A stretch of DNA of 7,442 bases from Rhodococcus sp. IITR03 (GTDB lineage Bacteria; Actinomycetota; Actinomycetes; Mycobacteriales; Mycobacteriaceae), in contig LATQ01000001.1 of the NCBI GenBank assembly GCA_001017865.1, forward strand, positions 556,111-563,552, given 5' to 3'. Positions 1-6,918 of this stretch are shown one piece after another; position 1 is the stretch's first letter, and the number at the start of each line of letters is the position of its first letter. The notes under the pieces are model-generated. The model saw only the letters and a program-made list of their open reading frames with translations, searched no databases and had not been told where the DNA came from. The translations under genes were made by a program, and so were the position numbers.

Positions 1-307
1 GACCGGCCGGACGCGAAGCCGCGCTGGGCGGCGGTCACCGCGACGATCAGCGCCGGGCCGAGCCCGTAGGTCTTGTCGACGGGATCACGGACCAGATAGC
101 CGGCGTCGGCGAGCACGGTGAGGATGCCCAGGCAGGTGGCTTGCTCAGGTCGAGTTCGCGCGCCAGTTCCGACAGTCCGAACCGGACACCGGGTCGCGCG
201 ACGAGGTGGTCGAGGACCTGCACGACGCGTTCCGTGGGTGGCGACCGGCGGGCGGCTCCCGCCCCGGCAGTCGACTCCCCGAGCGTCTCGGTCTCGCGAC
301 GAGCCAT
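1..307 (-). CDS. IclR-family transcriptional regulator, N-terminal part (cut by window edge, one frameshift)
   Basis: This is a DNA-binding regulator of the IclR type; only the first 100 or so residues are in the window. After a low-complexity N-terminus of about 24 residues comes the winged helix-turn-helix: ERVVQVLDHLVARPG, then LSELARELDLSKPTCLGIL (about residues 45-63) and the wing ending in YGLGP. The ligand-binding domain lies beyond the left edge. The ATG at 307 is chosen because AGGGAGG lies just upstream at 311-317; an in-frame GTG at 325 has no such support. The reading frame breaks at 138-139: one base is missing from a C run (minus strand) after the LSK codons, and restoring it recovers the conserved TCLGIL recognition-helix sequence and an open frame to the edge. 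The gene is divergent from the operon starting at 390, so it may regulate that operon; this is inferred from position only. The effector is unknown. Confidence 0.85.
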
Positions 308-317
308 TGACCCTCCC

Positions 318-331
318 TGGAACACGTTCTA
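318..331. promoter_or_regulatory. Candidate KstR operator (TnnAACnnGTTnnA)
   Basis: The 14 bases TGGAACACGTTCTA fit every fixed position of TnnAACnnGTTnnA, the consensus described for KstR, the TetR-family repressor of cholesterol catabolism in mycobacteria and rhodococci. The GAAC/GTTC arms are perfectly symmetric and the outer T/A pair is present; one flanking pair (319/330) is mismatched. The site lies directly upstream of the IclR ribosome binding site and 58 bases before the GTG start at 390, so a bound repressor could affect both directions. The sequence match is direct; binding is inferred. The case is strengthened because the downstream operon resembles a KstR-linked mycobacterial gene trio. 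Confidence 0.6.
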
Positions 332-351
332 CTCTCGGCGCAACGGAAGAC

Positions 352-364
352 TACCGCAGCGGTA
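352..364. promoter_or_regulatory. 13-base perfect palindrome in divergent promoter region
   Basis: TACCGC-A-GCGGTA is an exact inverted repeat around one central base, 25 bases before the GTG start at 390. Its left end overlaps TAGTCT (minus strand, 348-353), which fits the actinobacterial -10 pattern TAnnnT for the IclR gene. Its right end overlaps TACATA (363-368), a weaker -10 candidate for the plus-strand operon. The position suits an operator, perhaps for the adjacent IclR regulator, but the regulator assignment is a guess and no second copy was seen in the window. Confidence 0.35.
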
Positions 365-378
365 CATATTTGGACCAC

Positions 379-383
379 AGGAG
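379..383 (+). promoter_or_regulatory. Ribosome binding site deciding the GTG start at 390
   Basis: AGGAG ends six bases before the GTG at 390. It is the only good Shine-Dalgarno sequence near the start of this reading frame. It rules out the much longer open frame that begins upstream at 141 and runs antisense through the IclR gene. Confidence 0.75.
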
Positions 384-389
384 ATCGCA

Positions 390-1554
390 GTGCTCACCGA
401 TCCGCTCACCGCGTCGATAGCCGAGGCCGAGAAACTCGTCGCCACCGCCCCGCACATCCGCACCGAACAGGACCTCGTCGAGGGATACGGATATCTGGCG
501 GGCGGGATCTCGGCGTGCGTCCACGCCACCTTCGCGTACAGCCGATCCCACCCGGTCTTCGTCACCGGCACCGGCCCCTACGCGAAGATGGGCCTCGACA
601 ATCCCGACACCCTGTACTGGGGCGCGTCGATCCGCGACGACGCCGAATATGTCGTCACCGGGCGCCGAGGCACGACCTGCGATCTCAGCTTCCAGGTGCT
701 GGCCGGCAACTACACCGACGCCGAGGTACCCGGCAACGTCACGGCCTTCGACGACCGCGCGTTGACCATCGCCGACGACGGCACCTTCGAGGTGCGGTTC
801 GGACCCGGCCCACGCGACCCGGAACGGAACTACTTCCCGCTCGCGCCCGGCTCTTCGCAGCTCGTGGTCCGCGAGGTCTACAGCGACTGGACGCAGCGCC
901 GCGGCACGCTGAGCATCCACCGGCTCGACAGCCTCGGCGCCCCCGCACCCGAGCCCACCCACCAGGACGTGGTCACCCGTTACGAACGTGCCGGTCGCGC
1001 GCTGGTCTCGCGGGTGAAGACCTGGCTGCAGTTCCCCGAGTGGTTCTATCTGAAGCTGCCGGTGAACACGGTCACCGAACCGCGCCGCACCCCCGGCGGT
1101 CTGGACACCCAGTACTCGTCCGTCGGGCACTACGAACTCGGCGACAACGAGGCGATGGTCCTGACCCTCCCGGCGAGCGACACACCCTATCTGGCTTCCA
1201 GCTCGGCAGTCTCTGGTACATCTCCCTGGATTACATCCACCACCAGACCTCCTTGAACAACAGTCAGGCGCAGGTCGATCCTGACGGGATGGTCAGGATC
1301 GTCGTCTCGGCCCGCAATCCGGGGCTGACCAACTGGGTCGAGACCCTCGGCCGCAGCCGCGGGATCCTGCAGTTCCGCTGGCAGCGCCTCGATCGCGGAC
1401 TCACCGCAGCCGACGGTCCGACCGCCGAGGTGGTGCCGTTCGACCGGCTCCCCGAGTCCTGCCCTTCCACCGTTCGAACCGCATCACTCCCGAGGCCTGG
1501 GCGCAGCGCATCGCGGAACGCCAGCGTGGCGTCGCCGATCGGATGCTCGGATGA
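390..1554 (+). CDS. Conserved protein of unknown function, Rv3531c-like (two frameshifts)
   Basis: The restored protein is about 388 residues, cytosolic in appearance, with no signal peptide or membrane segment. The start is GTG, six bases after AGGAG. Recognisable stretches are GYGYLAGG near the N-terminus, DNPDTLYWGASIRDD around residue 70, and a mid-protein segment FPLAPGSSQLVVREVYSDW. This pattern recalls the DUF1214/DUF1254-like group, which has no assigned reaction. Length and operon position match the mycobacterial Rv3531c protein (from memory). Two single-base losses interrupt it: at 1193-1194 (a G run; restoring it gives PYLGFQLGSLWYISLDYIHH) and at 1458-1459 (a C run; restoring it gives LPFHRSNRITPEAW and the natural C-terminus). 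The stop overlaps the next gene's start as ATGA, indicating translational coupling to the SDR. I infer a role in the same pathway as the SDR and sulfotransferase, possibly steroid-related; the reaction is unknown. Confidence 0.75.
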
Positions 1555-2342
1555 GCGCGGCAACGGGACTGCTCCGCGACCGCGTCGTCGTGATCTCCGG
1601 TGTCGGCCCGGGACTGGGTCGCACGCTCGCGCTGCGGTGCGCCGAACACGGCGCCGACGTGGTGCTCGCCGCCCGGACCCGGGAGCGACTCGAGAAGGTT
1701 GCGGTGGAAATCGAGGGCACAGGCCGTCGAGCACTGGTCGTGCCCACCGACATCACCGACGACGGGTCCGCCGCCGCACTCGTCGAGACGGCGGTCTCGG
1801 AGTTCGGACGTGTCGACGTGCTCGTCAACAACGCCTTCTCCGTTCCATCGATGAAACCGCTGGCGCGCACCGACTTCCAGCAGATCCGGGACAGCATGGA
1901 ACTCACCGTCCTCGGCGCGCTGCGGCTCACGCAGTTGTTCACCCCCGCCCTCGCCGAGTCGGCCGGCGCGGTGGTCAACATCAACTCGATGGTGCTGCGG
2001 CACTCCCAGGAACGTTATGGCAGTTACAAGCTCGCGAAGTCGGCGTTGCTGGCGATGTCGCAGTCCCTGGCGACCGAACTCGGACCGCAGGGAGTCCGCG
2101 TGAACTCCGTTGCGCCGGGCTACATCTGGGGTCCGATCCTGCAGGGCTACTTCGAACACCAGGCCGGAAAGTACGGCACCACCGTCGAACAGATCTACGA
2201 GCACACCGCCGCCGCCTCCGATCTGAAGCGTCTCCCCACCACCGAGGAGATCGCGGATGCGGTGATCTTCCTGGCCTCGCCGATGGCGTCGGCGATCACC
2301 GGCCAATGCCTCGACGTCAACTGCGGCGAATACCACCACTGA
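1551..2342 (+). CDS. Short-chain dehydrogenase/reductase (SDR), Rv3530c-like
   Basis: This is an intact 263-residue classical SDR, an NAD(P)-dependent oxidoreductase acting on an alcohol or ketone. The Rossmann glycine motif SGVGPGLG is at residues 16-23. R42 at the end of the second strand could favour NADP(H), but that is only suggestive. D67 is the usual adenine-contacting Asp. The catalytic pair YKLAK is at Y159/K163, with S146 thirteen residues before the Tyr, followed by NSVAPGY. Two positions depart from the common pattern: NNAG reads NNAF (93-96), and the fourth tetrad residue, usually Asn, appears to be Thr119. The ATG overlaps the stop of the preceding gene by four bases, and the sulfotransferase gene starts 12 bases downstream. 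By order and size it corresponds to mycobacterial Rv3530c. A hydroxysteroid or related lipid substrate is plausible from context but not shown. Confidence 0.9.
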   Translation: MSAATGLLRDRVVVISGVGPGLGRTLALRCAEHGADVVLAARTRERLEKVAVEIEGTGRRALVVPTDITDDGSAAALVETAVSEFGRVDVLVNNAFSVPSMKPLARTDFQQIRDSMELTVLGALRLTQLFTPALAESAGAVVNINSMVLRHSQERYGSYKLAKSALLAMSQSLATELGPQGVRVNSVAPGYIWGPILQGYFEHQAGKYGTTVEQIYEHTAAASDLKRLPTTEEIADAVIFLASPMASAITGQCLDVNCGEYHH

Positions 2343-2354
2343 ACGGGACAGCAC

Positions 2355-3501
2355 ATGAGCGAACGCACCACCGTCGGCACCGTCGAGGATCTGCACGCCT
2401 CCGCGACCCGCTTGACGGGCCTGACCGATTTCGGCGACGACGACTACCGGGACGGGCTCGAGGTCCTGCTCGAATCGTATGCGCGGGACGAGAAGCTCAC
2501 CCCGCTCGGCAGCAAGATGTCGCGGGTCTTCCTGCGCGGTGCCCTCGTGGCGCGGTTGCTGTCGGAATCGGCCTGGGCCGCCCGTCCCGAGCACGCCGAC
2601 GTCCCGATCACCCGGCCGATCTTCGTCACCGGTCTGCCCCGCACCGGCACGACGGCACTGCATCGCCTGCTCGCCGCGGATCCCGCCCATCAGGGCTCGA
2701 GATGTGGCTGACCGAGATGCCGCAACCGCGACCTCCTCGCGAGACCTGGGCGGAGAACCCGGTCTTCGCCGGTATCGAGGCCGGATTCGCGCAGCACCAC
2801 GTCGAGCATCCCGAATTCATGGGTGTGCACTACATGTCGGCCGCCGAGGTCGAGGAATGCTGGCAGTTGCTGCGCCAGTCGTTCCGCTCGATCTCCTACG
2901 AGTGCCTCGCCCACCTGCCACCTATTCGCAGTGGCTCGCGGAGCAGGACTGGACCGCGGCGTATGCCCGGCATCGGAGGAACCTGCAGCTCATCGGACTG
3001 CCGGACGCCGACAAGCGGTGGGTGCTCAAGAATCCCAGTCATCTGTTCGCACTGGACGAACTGCTCACGGTGTATCCGGACGCGCTCGTCGTCGTCACCC
3101 ATCGCGATCCGCGCACCGTGATCCCGTCGGTGTGCAGCCTCGCGGCGCAGGCCACCGAGGGATGGTCCGACGCGTTCGTCGGCGAGACGATCGGGCGCAG
3201 CCAGCTCGACCTCTGGGCACGAGGTTTCGATCATTTCACCGAGGTGCGCCGCCGGCACGATCCCGCCCGTTTCGTCGATGTGGACTACCGAGATTTCGTC
3301 GCCGATCCGCTCGGCACCGTCGGCGGCCTGTACGACCGGTTCGGTCTGCCGTTCACCGCGGAGGCCGAACGTGCGATGGCCGACCTGCACGAAGAAAGCC
3401 GCAGCGGGGCAAGGAAACCCGCGCACCGGTACACGCTCGAGGAGTTCGGGCTGAGTGTGGGCGAGGTCGACGAACGTTTCCGCGACTACGCGTACCGCTG
3501 A
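2355..3501 (+). CDS. Sulfotransferase-family protein (Stf type), Rv3529c-like (two frameshifts)
   Basis: The restored protein is about 382 residues, close to the remembered length of mycobacterial Rv3529c. Members of this family transfer sulfate from PAPS to hydroxyl groups of small molecules or lipids. The 5'-phosphosulfate loop is FVTGLPRTGTTALHRLL (GLPRTGTT at 93-100). The 3'-phosphate motif is HRDPRTVIPS, with R251 and S259 at the 8-residue spacing seen in classical sulfotransferases. LKNPSHLFALDEL (about 225-237) is typical of bacterial Stf proteins. The N-terminal 85 residues form an extension before the fold. Two single-base losses split it into three frames: at 2693-2695 (G run, before LEMWLTEMPQP) and 2918-2919 (C run, before TYSQWL). 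The start ATG has only a weak GGGA upstream, so translation may depend on the SDR gene 12 bases before it. The acceptor substrate is unknown. Confidence 0.85.
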
Positions 3502-3514
3502 ACCCGGCAGGAAA

Positions 3515-3535
3515 GGCACCGGAAACCGGTGTGCC
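3515..3535 (+). terminator. Possible terminator hairpin after the sulfotransferase gene
   Basis: CACCGG-AAA-CCGGTG (3517-3531) forms a 6-bp stem with a 3-base loop, extendable by two G-C pairs across a 2-base bulge. It starts 13 bases after the sulfotransferase stop. There is no T tract, which is common for actinobacterial hairpins but weakens the call. It lies about 40 bases before the MarR start and could separate the two transcripts. Confidence 0.4.
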
Positions 3536-3572
3536 CTGACTACCTGCGCGTTCGTCCGTGGATGATGGAGGC

Positions 3573-4100
3573 ATGCCCGCACCACTCCCCCTCGACCCCA
3601 TCGCCGAAGCCCACCGCCAGTGGACCGCCCACGGCTGGGGCGAAGTCGCCGACGGCATGGCCGCGGTCACCTCGGTGATGCGAGCGCAGCAGATCATGAT
3701 GGCGCGGGTCGAGGAGGTGCTCAAGCCCTTCGGCCTGACCTTCGCGCGCTACGAACTCCTCACGCTGCTGCATTTCACCAGGTCGGGAGCGTTGCCGATG
3801 GCGAAGGCCAGCGCGCGCCTGCAGGTGCACCCCACCAGCGTCACCAACGCAGTCGACCGCCTCGAGAAGGCCGGACTGGTCCGGCGTACCCCGCATCCGA
3901 GCGATCGACGGGCCACCCTCATCGAACTCACCGAGGAGGGACGGGCATTGGCGATCCAGGCGACCGAGAAACTCAACACGGAGGTCTTCGCCCGACCCGG
4001 CATTCCCGAGGAGCACATCGACACACTGCTGCGCATCATCGCGACGATGCGGCACGACGCCGGCGACTTCGACACCGGCGGTGCGCCTTCCAAGTGGTGA
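3573..4100 (+). CDS. MarR-family winged-helix transcriptional regulator
   Basis: This is an intact 175-residue MarR-type regulator, normal for the family. Such dimers bind palindromic promoters and usually release DNA on binding a small ligand. Helices at residues 30-70 (including LKPFGLTFARYELLTLL) support dimerisation and the start of the DNA-binding domain. The recognition helix is HPTSVTNAVDRLEKAGLV (86-103), and the wing tip is DRRATLIELTEEG (111-123). The start is uncertain. The ATG at 3573 gives a natural N-terminus, but its GGAGG (3567-3571) ends only one base before it, too close for a standard ribosome site. GATGAT at 3561-3566 could instead be a -10 box for a leaderless transcript. 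A GTG at 3558 would add five residues. The gene is convergent with the valine operon and follows the SDR/sulfotransferase genes; its targets and ligand cannot be read from this sequence. Confidence 0.9.
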   Translation: MPAPLPLDPIAEAHRQWTAHGWGEVADGMAAVTSVMRAQQIMMARVEEVLKPFGLTFARYELLTLLHFTRSGALPMAKASARLQVHPTSVTNAVDRLEKAGLVRRTPHPSDRRATLIELTEEGRALAIQATEKLNTEVFARPGIPEEHIDTLLRIIATMRHDAGDFDTGGAPSKW

Positions 4101-4125
4101 GGCGCGAGAGACGGCCGAGAAACGA

Positions 4126-4155
4126 GGAGGGCCGCCCCGTTCGGGGCGGCCCTCC
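4126..4155. terminator. Strong bidirectional terminator between convergent genes
   Basis: A perfect 13-bp G/C-rich stem (GGAGGGCCGCCCC and its complement) closes a GTTC tetraloop. It lies 25 bases after the MarR stop and 21 bases from the enoyl-CoA hydratase stop on the other strand. Symmetry and position suit termination of both transcripts. No T tract is present on either side, as is usual in actinobacteria. Confidence 0.85.
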
Positions 4156-4176
4156 GTCGTATACGGGTGGTGCGGG

Positions 4177-4953
4177 TCAGGCGTGCTTGAACTCCGGCGC
4201 GCGCTTCTCGACGAAGGCCGCCATGCCTTCCTTCTGGTCGGCGGTGGCGAACGTCGAATGGAACACGCGGCGCTCGAACTTCACGCCCTCGGCCAGCGTC
4301 GTCTCGAAGGACCGGTTGACGGCCTCCTTCGCCATGATCGCGACCGGCAGCGACATCGACGCGATGGTCGTCGCCGTCTCGAGCGCCACGTCGAACAGGT
4401 CCGCGGCGGGAACGATGCGCGAGACGAGTCCGGCGCGCTCGGCCTCCTCGGCGTCCATGTTGCGGCCGGTCAGGCACATGTCCATGGCCTTGGCCTTGCC
4501 CACGGCGCGGGTGAGACGCTGCGATCCGCCGATGCCCGGGATGACGCCGAGCTTGATCTCGGGCTGACCGAACTTGGCGGTGTCGGACGCGATGATGAAG
4601 TCGCACAGCATCGCCAGTTCGCAACCGCCGCCGAGCGCGTAGCCCGACACCGCAGCGACGATCGGTTTTCGGACGGACGAGAGCCGATCCCACTGCGAGA
4701 ACAGGTCTTCCGCGTAGACCTCGGCGAAGGTCTTCGGAGCCATCTCCTTGATGTCGGCGCCGGCGGCGAATGCCTTCTCCGAGCCGGTGAGCAGGATCGC
4801 ACCGATCTCGTCGTCCGCGTCGAGTTCCTCGACGGCGGCGACGACCTCACGCATCAACTGGCTGTTGAGGGCGTTGAGCGCCTTCGGCCGGTTGAGGGTG
4901 ACGATGCCGACGCGACCCTTGCGGTCGAGCAGGATGGTCTCGAAATCGGTCAC
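4177..4953 (-). CDS. echA8: Enoyl-CoA hydratase, EchA8-like (valine/fatty-acid degradation)
   Basis: This is an intact 258-residue crotonase that adds water to 2-enoyl-CoA; in this operon the likely substrate is methacrylyl-CoA, giving 3-hydroxyisobutyryl-CoA. Both catalytic glutamates are present: E112 in GGGCELAM and E132 in [12 protein letters not shown]. The oxyanion-hole positions are A66 (in [11 protein letters not shown]) and G109. The C-terminal KRAPEFKHA matches short-chain hydratases. Overall it closely resembles mycobacterial EchA8, a broad-range hydratase, so a general beta-oxidation role is also possible. The start is GTG at 4953, with AAGGA six bases upstream; this GTG overlaps the TGA of the preceding dehydrogenase gene by four bases. 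It is the last gene of the operon, followed by the hairpin at 4126-4155. Confidence 0.92.
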   Translation of the reverse strand: MTDFETILLDRKGRVGIVTLNRPKALNALNSQLMREVVAAVEELDADDEIGAILLTGSEKAFAAGADIKEMAPKTFAEVYAEDLFSQWDRLSSVRKPIVAAVSGYALGGGCELAMLCDFIIASDTAKFGQPEIKLGVIPGIGGSQRLTRAVGKAKAMDMCLTGRNMDAEEAERAGLVSRIVPAADLFDVALETATTIASMSLPVAIMAKEAVNRSFETTLAEGVKFERRVFHSTFATADQKEGMAAFVEKRAPEFKHA

Positions 4954-5857
4954 TGGCTGTCCTTCGCGGTCGAGCGGTCTCGGATGTCGGTGATGATGGC
5001 GGAGAAGTCGAGTCCTCCACCACCCTCAGTGTTGAAACGATGGTAGAGCTCGGCTGCACGCAGCCCGAGTTCGGCCTCGACACCGTTGGCCCGCACCGCG
5101 TTCGCGGCCAGTCCGAGATCCTTGTCCATGAGCGCGGCCGCGAAGCCCGGCGTGTAGTCGTTGTTCGCGGGGGTGGTCGGGACGGGACCCGGCACCGGGC
5201 AGTTGCTCGTCAGCGCCCAGCACTGACCGGACGCGTTGGACGCGACGTCGAACAGTGCCTGGTTGTCGAGGCCCAGCTTCTCACCGAGGACGAACGCCTC
5301 GCTGATGGCGATCATCGAGATGCCAGGATCATGTTGTTGCAGATCTTCGCGGCCTGGCCGTTGCCCGACCCGCCGCAGTGGACGATCTTGCGTCCCATGG
5401 CCTCGAGCAGAGGCTTCACGGTCACGAAGTCGTCCTCGCTGCCGCCGACCATGAACGCGAGGGTGCCTGCGGCGGCACCGGCGACACCTCCGGAGACCGG
5501 GGCGTCGACGGCACGGTGACCGGCCTTCTGCGCCTTCTCCGCCGCCGCGCGGGCATCGGCGACGTCGATGGTCGAGCTGTCGACGAACAACGTGTTCGCC
5601 TCGGCTACGGGCAGGATCTCGTCGTACAGGTCGAGGACGAGCTTGCCGTTGGGCAGCATGGTGATCACGACCTGGGCGCCGCGCACCGCGTCGGTCGCGG
5701 CCTCGGCGACGGTGATGCCGTTCTTCGTGGCCTCTTCCTGCGCAGCGGGAACAGGGTCGTAACCGTTGACGGTGTACCCGGCGCGGACGAGGTTCGCGGC
5801 CATCGGCCCGCCCATGTGTCCGAGGCCGAGGAAGGCGACGGTGGGAAGTTCACTCAT
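4950..5857 (-). CDS. mmsB: 3-hydroxyisobutyrate dehydrogenase (one frameshift)
   Basis: The enzyme oxidises 3-hydroxyisobutyrate to methylmalonate semialdehyde with NAD(P) in valine degradation. The restored length is 302 residues, typical for the family. The Rossmann motif [15 protein letters not shown] spans residues 9-23. The substrate-binding signature [11 protein letters not shown] is at 118-128. The catalytic Lys is K171 in [11 protein letters not shown], with N175 following. The C-terminal helical domain contains MDKDLGLA. The frame breaks at 5322-5324, where one G is missing from a minus-strand G run; adding it gives [15 protein letters not shown] without interruption. The ATG at 5857 has AAGGAG eight bases upstream and overlaps the TGA of the hydrolase gene by four bases; its own stop overlaps the GTG of the next gene. 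The related beta-hydroxyacid dehydrogenases share this fold, but the operon strongly favours 3-hydroxyisobutyrate. Confidence 0.92.
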
Positions 5858-6918
5858 CGGTCGTTCTCCTTGGGAGCGGCGAGCCCGAGTTCGAGATCGC
5901 CGAGCGGCTGGAAGTAGGCGTCGACGTCGGCCTCGGTGACATCGGCGAGGGTCGCCGGCGACCACTGCGGGTTGCGGTCCTTGTCGACGACCTGTGCGCG
6001 GATGCCCTCGACGAGATCGTGCGACTTCAGCGAGGCGGTCGAGACCCGGAACTCCTCGTTCAGCACCTCTTCGAGGCTGCCGAGCTGCCGGGCGTGACGC
6101 AGCGAGCGGAGGGTCACCTTCAGCGCGACAGGCGATTTCGCGATTACCTGGTCGGCGGTCTCGCGCGCCTCCGGAACATCGGAAGCCCGAAGGCGTTCGA
6201 CGATCTCCTCGACGGTGTCGGCGGAGTAGGCCGCGTCGATCCACTCGCGCTGCGCGAGCAGCGCCGATTCCGGTGCGGGCTGCGAGTACTCGGCGAGCGC
6301 GTCCTCGAGCGAGCCGGATTCGAGTGCGGCGACGAACTTGTCGAGCGACTCGGACGGCAGGTAATGGTCGGCGAAGCCCAGAGCGACGGCGTCGCCGGCC
6401 TTCATCCGTCCGGTGGTCAGCGCGATGTGCGTGCCGATCTCGCCGGGGGTGCGCGAGAGCAGGTAGGTGCCGCCGACGTCGGGAACGAATCCGATTCCGG
6501 TCTCGGGCATCGCGATGCTCGAGCGTTCGGTGACGATCCGGACGTTGCCGTGCGCCGAGATCCCGACGCCGCCGCCCATGACGATGCCGTCCATGATCGC
6601 GATGTACGGCTTCGGGTAGCGACCGATGGCGGCGTTGAGGATGTACTCGTCGCGCCAGAAGTCCTGCGACCCCGTGCCGCCGTCCTTGGCGTCGTGGTAG
6701 ATCGAGACGATGTCGCCGCCGGCGCACAGGCCGCGCTCACCGGCACCGCGCACCAGCACCGCACGCACCGAATCGTCGTTCTCCCACGCGCTCAGGGCCT
6801 TCGACATCTCGAGGACCATGGCGTGGTTGAGCGCGTTGATGGCCTTGGGCCGGTTGAGCGTGATACGGCCGATGCCGTCCTTCACGTCGATGAGGATCTC
6901 GGGTTCCTGCCCGGTCAT
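5854..6918 (-). CDS. echA9: 3-hydroxyisobutyryl-CoA hydrolase (crotonase superfamily)
   Basis: The enzyme hydrolyses 3-hydroxyisobutyryl-CoA to free 3-hydroxyisobutyrate and CoA, the step before MmsB. The gene is intact, 354 residues, about 90 longer than a simple enoyl-CoA hydratase, as expected for this branch. The crotonase core runs to about residue 200, with RGLCAGGDI (62-70). The hydratase Glu of GGGCE is replaced in GGGVG (115-119), so it should not act as a hydratase. The hydrolase residues are present: E139 in MPETGIGF and D147 in PDVGG. The remaining C-terminal region ([19 protein letters not shown] and after) is typical of HIBYL-CoA hydrolases. Mycobacterial EchA9 is the nearest recalled relative and carries the generic enoyl-CoA hydratase name. 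The ATG at 6918 overlaps the upstream acyl-CoA dehydrogenase stop by four bases, with GGAG four bases before it. Confidence 0.9.
   Translation of the reverse strand: MTGQEPEILIDVKDGIGRITLNRPKAINALNHAMVLEMSKALSAWENDDSVRAVLVRGAGERGLCAGGDIVSIYHDAKDGGTGSQDFWRDEYILNAAIGRYPKPYIAIMDGIVMGGGVGISAHGNVRIVTERSSIAMPETGIGFVPDVGGTYLLSRTPGEIGTHIALTTGRMKAGDAVALGFADHYLPSESLDKFVAALESGSLEDALAEYSQPAPESALLAQREWIDAAYSADTVEEIVERLRASDVPEARETADQVIAKSPVALKVTLRSLRHARQLGSLEEVLNEEFRVSTASLKSHDLVEGIRAQVVDKDRNPQWSPATLADVTEADVDAYFQPLGDLELGLAAPKENDR

Noticed and set aside
141..389. Upstream extension of the first plus-strand gene to 141
   Set aside because: It lies antisense to the IclR coding sequence and has no ribosome site; the GTG at 390 has AGGAG at the right distance and gives the family N-terminus.
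1401..2690. A 429-codon minus-strand frame opposite the SDR and sulfotransferase genes
   Set aside because: It is antisense shadow of high-GC coding sequence; the opposite strand has clear SDR motifs and normal codon-position bias.
515..3121. An 868-codon plus-strand open frame
   Set aside because: It is a patchwork. It contains the true frame of the unknown-function protein only at about 1195-1457 and of the sulfotransferase only at about 2695-2918, and elsewhere it is Arg/Pro-rich out-of-frame sequence over the SDR and other genes. It is produced by the frameshifts in a high-GC sequence.
2355..3501. Two or three separate small genes in place of the sulfotransferase
   Set aside because: The pieces join end to end without overlap into one full-length Stf protein, with the two PAPS motifs in order, once two single bases are restored.
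4081..5046. A 321-codon plus-strand frame opposite the enoyl-CoA hydratase
   Set aside because: It starts inside the MarR gene, crosses the terminator hairpin and has no recognisable domain; the minus strand encodes an intact hydratase.
5312..6727. A 471-codon minus-strand frame apparently fusing an Arg-rich region to the hydroxyisobutyrate dehydrogenase
   Set aside because: The part upstream of 5857 is the hydrolase gene read in a wrong frame (Arg-rich, no domain); the real dehydrogenase starts at the ATG at 5857 with a good ribosome site.
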